A DNA stretch of 15,127 nt from Alphaproteobacteria bacterium (GTDB lineage: Bacteria > Pseudomonadota > Alphaproteobacteria > Paracaedibacterales > CAITNM01): positions 1-15,127 of the forward strand of contig CANMNU010000023.1 in NCBI GenBank assembly GCA_947499175.1. Reading direction: 5' to 3'. Under the pieces are notes generated by a model that was not told the origin of the DNA, did not search any database, and saw only the letters and a program-made list of their open reading frames with translations. Positions 7,113 through 13,905 of the stretch are shown piece by piece. Each line of letters opens with the position of its first letter. The first letter of the stretch is position 1. The position numbers and the translations under genes were made by a program.

Positions 7113-8573
7113 TTATATAGCTTTAAACAAAGGAAAATTTGCTGCTTGCTCCAGCGTTAATCCCACGTTAAATAATAGTTGTTCTGATAACTTTGGCCCA
7201 ATCAATTGCAACCCCAAAGGTAAACCATCATTTGATAATCCAGCTGGAATAGAAATACCTGGCAGTTCAGCTAAATTAACCGTAACTGTGTAAATATCGT
7301 TAAGGTACATTGCTACCGGATCATCATTAGTATCATCTAATCCAAAGGCTGCACTTGGAGTAGTAGGAGTTAGAATTACATCAACTTTTGAAAAAGCCTG
7401 ATCGAAATCATTAGCGATTAATTTTTTAACTTTTTGGGCCCGGGTATAATAAGCATCATAATAACCTGAAGAAAGGACATAGGTACCAATCATGATACGG
7501 CGCTTAACTTCATTGCCAAAACCTTCATGGCGTGTATTGTAATACATCTCTTCTAAAGATCCACCACCAACGCGTGCACCGTAACGCACACCATCGTAAC
7601 GCGCTAAGTTTGATGAAGCTTCTGCTGGAGCGATAATGTAATAGGTAGGCAAGGCATATTTTGTGGTTTTTAAAGATATTTCAACAACTTCAGCACCTGC
7701 ATCTTCAAGCCAAGCCACGCCTTTTTGCAACAAAGCCATACCTTCTTCGTTTAAACCTTCAAGGTATTCTTTTGGTAATCCAACACGCAAACCTTTGCCA
7801 GCTGGTTTTAAATTAGCAAAATAATCAGGAATGCTAACATTTAAGCTGGTGGCATCTTTATCATCATACCCAGCCATGTGTTGCAACATTAAGGCACAGT
7901 CAGAAACAGTATGTGACATTGGTCCTGCTTGATCTAAGGAAGAAGCAAAAGCTACCATCCCCCAACGAGAACATAAACCATAGGTTGGTTTAATACCGGT
8001 AATACCGCAAAATGCAGCAGGTTGGCGAATTGACCCGCCTGTATCAGAAGCTGTTGTTCCCAAGCATAGTCCTGCAGCAACAGCCGCTGCTGACCCACCC
8101 GAAGAACCACCTGGAACAAAATCTTTCTCAGGCTCTGCGCTAGAGCGCCATGGATTAATCACCGGACCATAAGCACTATTTAAATTAGCTGATCCCATGG
8201 CAAATTCATCCATATTCAACTTACCAAAACTAATAGCACCTGCTTTTTGTAAATTTCCTGATACGGTTGATTCATAGGGTGGCACAAAATTTTTCAAAAT
8301 ATTTGAACCAGCTGTAGTACGTACACCTTTAGTGCAATACAAATCTTTATTGGCAATCGGTAATCCATCAAGCGGTAAAGATTTACCGCCAGCAATACGC
8401 TCGTCTGCTTGTTCAGCAGCCGCAATTGCACTTTCAAAAGTTTCAGTAATAAAGCAATTCAAATGCTTTTTTGAAACGGCTTGATCAATAAATGACTGTA
8501 CTAATTCTTTAGCAGAACATTCTTTACGACTAAGCATTTCTTTGGCTTTGGTTAATGTAATTTTGGTATCCAT
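7113..8573 (-). CDS. gatA: Asp-tRNA(Asn)/Glu-tRNA(Gln) amidotransferase subunit A
   Basis: GatA is the glutaminase subunit; it releases ammonia from glutamine for GatB. The 486-residue amidase-signature protein shows the whole Ser-cisSer-Lys triad. K76 is in PIANKDLYC, S157 in the glycine-serine loop GGSSGGSAAAVAAG (155-168), and the nucleophile S181 in DTGGSIRQPAAFCG. The 24-residue spacing between the two serines is normal for the family. The start at 8573 gives a standard N-terminal helix before the amidase core. It lies 9 nt downstream of gatC and 9 nt upstream of gatB. The presence of GatCAB implies the cell makes Asn-tRNA and/or Gln-tRNA by transamidation. Confidence 0.97.
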   Translation of the reverse strand: MDTKITLTKAKEMLSRKECSAKELVQSFIDQAVSKKHLNCFITETFESAIAAAEQADERIAGGKSLPLDGLPIANKDLYCTKGVRTTAGSNILKNFVPPYESTVSGNLQKAGAISFGKLNMDEFAMGSANLNSAYGPVINPWRSSAEPEKDFVPGGSSGGSAAAVAAGLCLGTTASDTGGSIRQPAAFCGITGIKPTYGLCSRWGMVAFASSLDQAGPMSHTVSDCALMLQHMAGYDDKDATSLNVSIPDYFANLKPAGKGLRVGLPKEYLEGLNEEGMALLQKGVAWLEDAGAEVVEISLKTTKYALPTYYIIAPAEASSNLARYDGVRYGARVGGGSLEEMYYNTRHEGFGNEVKRRIMIGTYVLSSGYYDAYYTRAQKVKKLIANDFDQAFSKVDVILTPTTPSAAFGLDDTNDDPVAMYLNDIYTVTVNLAELPGISIPAGLSNDGLPLGLQLIGPKLSEQLLFNVGLTLEQAANFPLFKAI

Positions 8574-8582
8574 AACTATTCC

Positions 8583-8867
8583 TTATTCAACAACTTTCGG
8601 TACTGTATACATATCGTGGGCTAACTGCGGGGCATTTTGTGTAACCTCTTTAGATTGATTTATAGTGGTTACGACATCATCTCGTTCCTGCATTTGAGCC
8701 ATAGGAAAATCATGCAAATTAACTGTACTGATATCAATTTCATTTAACTTGTCAATCCAATTAAATATGCCTCCCAACTGGGTTTGCATACGCACACTTT
8801 CAGCTTCATCTAAGCGTATCATTGATAACCTAGCTATTTTTGAAACTTCTTCTAATGAAATTGTCAT
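8583..8867 (-). CDS. gatC: Asp-tRNA(Asn)/Glu-tRNA(Gln) amidotransferase subunit C
   Basis: GatC is the small belt-like subunit that holds GatA and GatB together. The 94-residue product starts MTISLEEVSKIARLS, the usual GatC opening. It has LGGIFNWIDKLNEIDIS in the middle and a conserved hydrophobic C-terminus ending VPKVVE. I chose the ATG at 8867 rather than the in-frame ATG at 8894. It is preceded by AGAGGGA four bases upstream, gives normal family length, and avoids overlapping xthA, whose stop is 8 nt away. The internal spacing fits one transcript with xthA, gatA and gatB. Confidence 0.94.
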   Translation of the reverse strand: MTISLEEVSKIARLSMIRLDEAESVRMQTQLGGIFNWIDKLNEIDISTVNLHDFPMAQMQERDDVVTTINQSKEVTQNAPQLAHDMYTVPKVVE

Positions 8868-8875
8868 ATTCCCTC

Positions 8876-9640
8876 TTAAATTGTTAAAACGCATTCAACT
8901 GGCGCATGGTCTGATGCACGATCTAATCCACGAATATTTTTGTGTATTTTAGTTGTTTTTAAAGCATCTGCTGCTTTTGATGATAATAGCAAATGATCAA
9001 TACGAAGACCATCATCCTTTGCAAATGAACCCTTTCGATAATCCCACCAAGTATAAGGCATTTTACCTGGTGTAGAATTCTTTACAGCATCTGCCAAACC
9101 TAAATACGTAATTTTACGCCAGGCGTCACGCTCAATCTGACTGCATAATACTTGCCCCTGCCAAGCAGATGGATTACAAACATCTTCATCAGTGGGTGCG
9201 ATATTAAAATCTCCACCAATTACCAATCGCTCATCAAACTCTAAAAGAGTTTTACAATGAGAATAAAGGGCATTTAGAAAATCTAATTTGTAATTGTAGG
9301 CTTTTGAATCTATTTCTTGGCCGTTAGGCACATAAACGCTTGCCACTCTCACCCCACCAGTGAATGCTTCTACATAGCGAGCCGCAGCATCTTCAAAATT
9401 GGGGATACCGTTTTGAATATCTTCAATTGGGTGTTTAGATAAAATTGCTACCCCATTGTAAGTTTTTTGGCCAAGAATTGCACAATTATAGCCAAAATCT
9501 AGTAATGATACCGGAAAAGTATGTTCTTCACATTTTAGTTCCTGTAACAACAACACATCTGGCTGCTGTTCTTTTAGAAACAATTCGACATGTAGTAAAC
9601 GCGCCCTAACCGAATTAACATTCCAGGTAACAATTTTCAT
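8876..9640 (-). CDS. xthA: Exodeoxyribonuclease III (class II AP endonuclease)
   Basis: This DNA repair enzyme cuts 5' to abasic sites and trims 3' blocked ends. The 254-residue protein has the complete EEP-nuclease active site: N7 in TWNVNS, E34 in LLQELK, Y103 in SVYVPNG, D144 and N146 in GGDFNIAPTD, D215 in RIDHLLLS, and D244/H245 in SDHAPV. It is close to the usual family length. It heads the minus-strand operon with gatC, gatA and gatB. No strong promoter is evident in the AT-rich 60 bp upstream; TTAACA followed 19 bp later by TAAAAT is the best weak candidate. A G-rich tract lies about 75 nt upstream. Confidence 0.95.
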   Translation of the reverse strand: MKIVTWNVNSVRARLLHVELFLKEQQPDVLLLQELKCEEHTFPVSLLDFGYNCAILGQKTYNGVAILSKHPIEDIQNGIPNFEDAAARYVEAFTGGVRVASVYVPNGQEIDSKAYNYKLDFLNALYSHCKTLLEFDERLVIGGDFNIAPTDEDVCNPSAWQGQVLCSQIERDAWRKITYLGLADAVKNSTPGKMPYTWWDYRKGSFAKDDGLRIDHLLLSSKAADALKTTKIHKNIRGLDRASDHAPVECVLTI

Positions 9641-9714
9641 ATTACCCGCTCAAATTTAAAAATTTTATTTTCTTTATTTAAGGTTTTGTTAACTTTTTCG
9701 TGGTATGAGTTTCC

Positions 9715-9743
9715 ATCCCCCACCCCCGCCCATAATAGGGGAT
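9715..9743. other. G/C-rich tract with inverted repeat in the intergenic region
   Basis: On the minus strand this reads as runs of three, five and five G separated by single bases, in an otherwise AT-rich spacer. It is flanked by ATCCCC (9715-9720) and GGGGAT (9738-9743), which can pair. It could form a hairpin or a low-order G-quadruplex in the leader upstream of xthA. Function is unknown. The rest of the 9641-9795 spacer shows no further gene or clear promoter. Confidence 0.35.
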
Positions 9744-9795
9744 TTAAAAGCCTCAAACATCCTTGTTTTCTGTCATTTGCCTGTCTCATATTTTA

Positions 9796-9906
9796 TTACG
9801 TGACCATAACGGTTGCATCATGACTAAATGAGATCTCGAAATCACTATAGAGATTAGTAATTTTTAATTCTCGTAAAACCAAGCAAAGCATTTGATATTG
9901 ATCCAT
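9796..9906 (-). CDS. Small 36-aa ORF downstream of a ribbon-helix-helix-like gene
   Basis: The ORF starts with ATG at 9906, only 5 nt after the stop of the upstream ribbon-helix-helix-like gene, and ends with TAA at 9796. The peptide opens MDQYQMLCLVLREL and continues with a mixed polar and hydrophobic sequence ending ATVMVT, without low-complexity bias. Position and spacing suggest translational coupling in a two-gene unit. I recognise no family. It could be a small partner of the DNA-binding protein, or the remnant of a longer gene cut short by a nonsense mutation. The evidence is only an intact frame and operon-like spacing. Confidence 0.35.
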   Translation of the reverse strand: MDQYQMLCLVLRELKITNLYSDFEISFSHDATVMVT

Positions 9907-9911
9907 AAAAT

Positions 9912-10109
9912 TTATTTAATTTCTGGGTAGCCTAATGAGCTACAATACATGTTTAGTCCCTCTTGAACCATATCTCTAATTGTTACTTTTTGCCCCTTTC
10001 TATCAAAATCCTCTTTTATTTTTATAAGAGTGTAATAGAGATCTATCGGTATTTCGCTAGCAAAAACTTTCGTTTTCTTTTCTTGGTTTTTTTCTATTGC
10101 TTTGTTCAT
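9912..10109 (-). CDS. Putative ribbon-helix-helix DNA-binding protein (65 aa)
   Basis: The small protein has a charged N-terminal tail (about 1-14), a short beta-strand-like FASEIP (16-21), helix one (about 22-38), and helix two starting at VTIRDMVQEGLNMY (42-55). This strand-helix-helix order fits antitoxins and plasmid or phage regulators of the ribbon-helix-helix class, which bind DNA as dimers through the strand. The ATG at 10109 has only a weak GAAG-type ribosome site, and the frame is open a little upstream without a better start. The gene diverges from a small membrane-protein gene at 10316, and a 36-codon ORF follows at once. It could be an antitoxin or autoregulator of the divergent unit; that is inference. 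Family assignment is by shape, not by a matched profile. Confidence 0.55.
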   Translation of the reverse strand: MNKAIEKNQEKKTKVFASEIPIDLYYTLIKIKEDFDRKGQKVTIRDMVQEGLNMYCSSLGYPEIK

Positions 10110-10136
10110 AGCTTCTTGTTTTTCAATTATTTGTTT

Positions 10137-10165
10137 ATTTTCTCACAAAATCATAACTGTTTCAA
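10137..10165 (-). promoter_or_regulatory. Candidate promoter for the ribbon-helix-helix-like gene
   Basis: On the minus strand TTGAAA (10160-10165) is followed after 17 bp by GAAAAT (10137-10142), with a TG one base before the -10. Transcription would start near 10130, about 20 nt before the ATG at 10109. In such an AT-rich spacer chance matches are common. Confidence 0.35.
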
Positions 10166-10187
10166 AACATATGTTATTAAAATATAG

Positions 10188-10216
10188 TTTACAAATCTTT
10201 AGTTTTTTAATATATT
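10188..10216 (+). promoter_or_regulatory. Candidate sigma-70 promoter for the 55-aa membrane protein
   Basis: TTTACA (10188-10193) and TATATT (10211-10216) are each one base off consensus and are separated by exactly 17 bp. The expected start is near 10223, leaving a leader of about 90 nt that holds a small hairpin AAGCC-CAAAA-GGCTT (10259-10273). It is back to back with the promoter of the divergent gene at 10109, so one regulator could control both. Confidence 0.5.
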
Positions 10217-10315
10217 TTAAATAGTAAATATTAACCCTGCAGCATCTCCATCTTTAACAAGCCCAAAAGGCTTGAACCCTTGAACTATGCTTTATGGCAG
10301 GAGGAGGATACCACT

Positions 10316-10483
10316 ATGTCTAAACATAAAGAACGCGCAAAATCCATGAAATACGATCAAAATCTCATAAAATGGTTCAAAGGCATGAGAAAGCGATTTA
10401 AGGTACAGCTTTTTCTCTTGGTTTTAGCTCTGTTGATCTTAGGGCTTGGGCTTTGTCTAAACAGGCTTATTAGTACCACTTAA
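10316..10483 (+). CDS. Small single-helix membrane protein (55 aa)
   Basis: The protein has a basic, charged N-terminal half (about 1-30, with MSKHKERAKSM and MRKRFKV) and one strongly hydrophobic helix (about 31-49, QLFLLVLALLILGLGLCL), then a short polar tail. This predicts an inner-membrane protein with the N-terminus in the cytoplasm. I chose the ATG at 10316 over an ATG 36 nt upstream because a near-perfect Shine-Dalgarno, AGGAGGAGGA, ends about 7 nt before it. No family is recognised. It lies between a divergent ribbon-helix-helix-like gene and the toxin gene, 126 nt before the latter. It might be a membrane-active toxin, a secretion helper or an unrelated mini-protein; the sequence does not decide. 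Confidence 0.65.
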   Translation: MSKHKERAKSMKYDQNLIKWFKGMRKRFKVQLFLLVLALLILGLGLCLNRLISTT

Positions 10484-10609
10484 TGTAGGATTGACTCCAA
10501 TATTCTTTAGTTCTACTTTAATTTCCATAAGCTGAAGATGCTGTGATTAAAAAATTATGTCATCTCCACGTTCAGTTCAACAAAAAGTCAAAGATTTGGG
10601 GGAAATATT

Positions 10610-13156
10610 ATGTTCAAAAGATCTGTAAATAAATTTTTAACAATCGGTATTCTCTCTCTTATAATAGGAACATTCTTTAACGCTATTTGCTCAGCAACAG
10701 ATGTTGAATTTGAAGTTACAACTCCAAAAGCAAATTTCCTAAGGCTAATTGCCCGTGAAAAAACTAATATTGTTTTTGACCAAGAAATTAACCTAACAAA
10801 ATTTACCGGCACAAAACAATCGCATAGTAGCCTTAAGGTCACTGATGATGTGTTGCTGTTTAAATATAAAGGTTCTCAAGGCTTAAAAATTAAGTTTGCG
10901 ATTAACGGCAAGGGTGATATTCAAACTGTCGAAGGTAATCACGAAACAGCATTTAAGGACAAGAAGGTTTGGGGATTTAAAACCCCTGGAAAATTTATTA
11001 ATGCTGTCCCATCATTGTTTTATAAACTAAACATTAACGCAAATGAAACCCATAATCACAGCCTTCTCAAGGCTTATACAGGTGATTTTGGTCAGAGCTA
11101 CCTATTCAATGATGGAGTGATTCATTTTGGTAATCTTGATGACTGTATGTCTCTCACACCTTATGTCCCACACCTAGACTTTATAAAAATTACACATGCA
11201 TTAAATGCCATTGATGTCCCAGAGCCCAGTTTTCAATATGGAGTCATTGATGATTATGGCATGCTTATTTGCGAAAAAGGTTTAGAAATCTCTAATCTTA
11301 CTCACAAGGTTTACGGTATCACCGATATCACCGGACCTCTATCACTCAATAATGCTGGCGTTGAAAATCATAATACTTATCATGTTGCAGGTCCATTACA
11401 GGGTAAATGCCATGATCTAACCAATTACCGTGAGCTTTTCCTTCAATCTACCGACAATAATTTTAATGTTACCAATATGGTTAATCACGGTCGAATTGAT
11501 ATTGCAAATGACTCAACATTGTCTGTAAGCAATATTTTTGACAACGGTTTGATTAAGGAGGAATTAGGACAGACATCTAAATTAGGCATCATTAATTGTG
11601 GCGGCTCATTCGTTATGCAGCTAGCCAAAGCACCAAAGGGTCTGGGAATTGTAACAGCAGGCACTTTAAAGGCGATTATTGATGAGTTTTTAGATGAAGA
11701 AGCCGTAAAAAATGCTTTTAAAAACGCAGCGTTACTGCCTAAAAATCGTAAATTTGTACGCAAAGTTACAACCCATGTGGATCATTACTTGAACACAATT
11801 ACTCAACATAGAGAAAGAGATCAGTATGGATTTACCAGGGACACCCATAAAACTGAAACTGGTTATAAATTTCAAAAGCGTGACACCTCCATTCATGAGC
11901 AAACCATTGATACTCCTGAATGGCCAAAAGGTATCACAGACGATAACTCAACCTTTGCCAATAAACGAGATTTTTTAAAGAGGCTTAAAGATCACATTAA
12001 GGAAGCATTAAAGAAGTTAGGCCAAGGACAAGCTCACAAAAGTTCACTTGCAATGGCATTGCAAGAAGCATTGGGTGAAGCTGGTCTTAGTGGAGATGAT
12101 ATTGATGATTTTTTTGAGGACTCTGAAATTCAAGGTTTGCTTAATAATTTAGGTGAGTTTAATGAAGATATCTTAAAAGCTTTAGATGACAAATTAAAAG
12201 ATCAATCTGAGTTAAGCCGAGGGAATTTAGTAGAGTCATTGCTAAACCCAACTCAAGTAATTGGCCAACCTTTAAACCGCTCACTTGAAATAATAATTCC
12301 AGCTCAAAGGATTCATCAATCTGTTGAAATTTTAACCCCACGTCGAAGTGCTGCCAAACTTGGCTACGCTAAAGCAATTCAGTATTTTGATAATTTAAAT
12401 CATATGACCAGGGAAGAATTGCTAAGAATTAGCTATGGACCTGAAAATATGGCCAGGGATTATTATAACCAAGCCCAAAGGGAAATCGTTCAGGCTGCCT
12501 TGTGGAAGGGGATTACCGGTAAGCCAATCAATGCTTACGAACAGGGAGTTGTAGCTGATTTTAACGTAGACCTGGCTATGACCATGGCTGATTTGGGCAT
12601 AGACATAGCTGAAGGTGCTTCTATGCATTGGGCTGGCAAGGGCATTAGTTTTTGTTTAAAAAAAGCCTTTGGAAAATTTGTTACGACTGCTGCAAATGGT
12701 GTAGCTAGTAAGGGGTACACATTTGTTAATGAAATTAAAAAGAAAAGCGGTAACATTTTTAAAATAAAAAATCCAGTTTGGAATGAAGCACCTGCGATTC
12801 GTGGTGAGATTATTGAAAAGCATTTGGGGCAAAACCTACCGCAAAATTTTCCAGTGATTGACAAATTTGTTCCAAAAACCGGCACAGTTACAAGCATTAA
12901 AAGTCTAGACTTGAATGCTAAGACTTACCAAGATCCCAAAAAACTTAAAGGTGTTCTAGAAAGATACATTGATAAGCTGGCAGATTTTAAGGGAAAAAAG
13001 CAAGGTGAATTTGATATTACCCTAGACAATATGAAGAAAAAAGCATTAGATATTGCCACGCCTCATTCTGGTACTTCTGCTCAACAAAAAGTTTTGCAAG
13101 AAATGTTTGCTTATGCCAAAAACAAAAGCATTGATTTTAATATTATAATTTATTAG
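10610..13156 (+). CDS. Secreted polymorphic toxin with CdiA-CT-like PD-(D/E)XK nuclease domain
   Basis: The 848-residue protein starts with a Sec signal peptide: basic MFKRSVNK, hydrophobic core 9-25, likely cleavage after A29. Residues about 30-335 are beta-rich; short repeated turns such as NFNVTNMVNHGRIDI and STLSVSNIFDNGLI (about 284-314) resemble a haemagglutinin-type beta-solenoid. Residues about 445-545 are charged and helical. About 640-705 form a glycine/alanine-rich helical pretoxin-like segment. The last 127 residues (722-848) resemble CdiA-CT tRNase toxins of the Burkholderia type. Candidate PD-(D/E)XK residues are E736 in GEIIEKHLG, D751 in FPVIDKF and K764 in TSIKSLDLNAKTYQ. There is no two-partner-secretion NPNG motif and no CdiB gene nearby. 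The Shine-Dalgarno is GGGGGA, 8 nt before the ATG. A cognate immunity gene follows after 8 nt. Nuclease class is by motif recognition; the secretion route is unknown. Confidence 0.8.
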   Translation: MFKRSVNKFLTIGILSLIIGTFFNAICSATDVEFEVTTPKANFLRLIAREKTNIVFDQEINLTKFTGTKQSHSSLKVTDDVLLFKYKGSQGLKIKFAINGKGDIQTVEGNHETAFKDKKVWGFKTPGKFINAVPSLFYKLNINANETHNHSLLKAYTGDFGQSYLFNDGVIHFGNLDDCMSLTPYVPHLDFIKITHALNAIDVPEPSFQYGVIDDYGMLICEKGLEISNLTHKVYGITDITGPLSLNNAGVENHNTYHVAGPLQGKCHDLTNYRELFLQSTDNNFNVTNMVNHGRIDIANDSTLSVSNIFDNGLIKEELGQTSKLGIINCGGSFVMQLAKAPKGLGIVTAGTLKAIIDEFLDEEAVKNAFKNAALLPKNRKFVRKVTTHVDHYLNTITQHRERDQYGFTRDTHKTETGYKFQKRDTSIHEQTIDTPEWPKGITDDNSTFANKRDFLKRLKDHIKEALKKLGQGQAHKSSLAMALQEALGEAGLSGDDIDDFFEDSEIQGLLNNLGEFNEDILKALDDKLKDQSELSRGNLVESLLNPTQVIGQPLNRSLEIIIPAQRIHQSVEILTPRRSAAKLGYAKAIQYFDNLNHMTREELLRISYGPENMARDYYNQAQREIVQAALWKGITGKPINAYEQGVVADFNVDLAMTMADLGIDIAEGASMHWAGKGISFCLKKAFGKFVTTAANGVASKGYTFVNEIKKKSGNIFKIKNPVWNEAPAIRGEIIEKHLGQNLPQNFPVIDKFVPKTGTVTSIKSLDLNAKTYQDPKKLKGVLERYIDKLADFKGKKQGEFDITLDNMKKKALDIATPHSGTSAQQKVLQEMFAYAKNKSIDFNIIIY

Positions 13157-13164
13157 GTGGATTT

Positions 13165-13614
13165 ATGAAAAAAAAAGCCAGCGCATATTTAAAAGATAAC
13201 ACTTTAATAATTGAAACTAGGGGATACACAGAGCAGGAATTCAGTGTATCTGCCCACCAAGTGTGTTTTTTAGAAGCAAATGCAGCTCCTCAAGAAATAG
13301 GCATTGCCGTGATCAAAGCACTGGAGGATTTTCAAACTGACATTCCTCAGCCCAGGGACGCTGCCGATTGGCGTTTAAGGCAAAAAGAATGGTGCAAAGC
13401 TATGGGGGTAAAATCTTGGAAGGGTTTCGCTAACGGGGCTAAATCAATAGATATAGCTACTGAAGATGAATTAGCCACTATTAAAATCATCCCTAATTTG
13501 TTTTCTAAAAAAGACTCAAGCTTTGAACAAATTACAGAAAAGTCTAGAACATGCCCAGGTGAAGCTGAAGCTTTGGGTAAGACAATTTTAGAGGCATTTG
13601 AAGATTGTGAGTGA
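13165..13614 (+). CDS. CdiI-family immunity protein (DUF1436-like)
   Basis: This 149-residue cytoplasmic protein most likely binds and neutralises the nuclease domain encoded just upstream. It shows the pattern of the DUF1436/CdiI family. There are two similar helical segments, AAPQEIGIAVIKALEDF (about 40-56) and GEAEALGKTILEAFEDC (132-148). Between them lies the central signature AMGVKSWKGFANGAKSIDI (79-97), followed by IKIIPNL and a Phe-containing strand before the second helix. It starts 8 nt after the toxin stop, with AGGTGG overlapping that stop as ribosome site, so expression is coupled to the toxin. Standing directly after the toxic domain is the standard order of polymorphic toxin-immunity pairs. 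Specificity for this toxin is inferred from position. Confidence 0.8.
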   Translation: MKKKASAYLKDNTLIIETRGYTEQEFSVSAHQVCFLEANAAPQEIGIAVIKALEDFQTDIPQPRDAADWRLRQKEWCKAMGVKSWKGFANGAKSIDIATEDELATIKIIPNLFSKKDSSFEQITEKSRTCPGEAEALGKTILEAFEDCE

Positions 13615-13665
13615 GATTGAAAAACAGAAAGATGATAACTTTCTTATTGATGGTGCATGGTGAAT

Positions 13666-13758
13666 ATGATGTTAAAATACATAATAAGATGGGCTCCAGT
13701 TGTATTTATTTCTTTAATAGCATTAATAGCTATTAGTCTAGCACTGCGTAGTTATTAA
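13666..13758 (+). CDS. Tiny hydrophobic membrane peptide ORF (30 aa)
   Basis: The ORF starts at ATG-ATG (13666) with GGTGA directly upstream as a possible, rather close, ribosome site. It opens MMLKYIIRW and is almost entirely hydrophobic to ISLALRSY, forming one membrane helix with a positive N-terminus. It lies 51 nt after the immunity gene in the same direction. An overlapping 18-codon frame from GTG 13607, ending at TGA 13661-13663, might couple its translation to the immunity gene. It resembles type I toxin or small-lysis peptides only in size and hydrophobicity. No family is recognised and the ORF may be fortuitous. Confidence 0.35.
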   Translation: MMLKYIIRWAPVVFISLIALIAISLALRSY

Positions 13759-13793
13759 TGTTAAATAGCTTTATATATATGCGGCCAAAAGAT

Positions 13794-13845
13794 TGACAAT
13801 TACCACCTTTGAGAATTCATGTAACATTAAGGTTGATAATTGTCA
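13794..13845. repeat. Long imperfect inverted repeat
   Basis: TGACAATTACCACCTT (13794-13809) pairs with AAGGTTGATAATTGTCA (13829-13845): nine perfect outer pairs, one wobble, one bulged base, and further pairs inside. The loop is 19 nt and contains GAATTC. It lies after the tiny membrane ORF and 8 nt before the stronger hairpin at 13854-13892. It could be an RNA processing or transcript-end structure, or a small palindromic element. Confidence 0.55.
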
Positions 13846-13853
13846 CTTGGAAC

Positions 13854-13892
13854 CTACAAAAAACACTATTATTGGTCAAGTGTTTTTTGTAG
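13854..13892. terminator. Strong bidirectional intrinsic terminator
   Basis: CTACAAAAAACACT (13854-13867) and AGTGTTTTTTGTAG (13879-13892) are perfect 14-base complements around an 11-nt loop. The A6 and T6 tracts lie in the arms, so on each strand a hairpin core is followed by a run of T. It lies 13 nt beyond the stop of the minus-strand beta-barrel gene and at the end of the plus-strand toxin-immunity unit. It can end transcription from both sides. Confidence 0.8.
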
Positions 13893-13905
13893 TTAATGAG
13901 AGCTT

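Noticed and set aside
8868..8894. N-terminal extension of gatC from the ATG at 8894
   Set aside because: It would overlap the xthA end. The ATG at 8867 has AGAGGGA upstream and gives the standard GatC N-terminus.
9963..10187. 74-codon plus-strand frame opposite the ribbon-helix-helix-like gene
   Set aside because: It is Phe/Tyr-rich in the way expected for the complement of a Lys-rich gene, has no ribosome site, and overlaps the better-supported gene and its promoter.
10280..10315. Upstream ATG giving the small membrane protein 12 extra residues
   Set aside because: The AGGAGGAGGA ribosome site lies between it and the ATG at 10316, so it cannot serve the upstream start.
10491..10519. TTGACT followed after 17 bp by TACTTT as a promoter for the toxin
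   Set aside because: The -10 match is poor (three of six), and the upstream promoter at 10188 could also serve, so it is not listed.
12535..12897. 120-codon minus-strand frame inside the toxin gene
   Set aside because: It is antisense to a long gene with clear domains and has no independent ribosome site or recognisable product.
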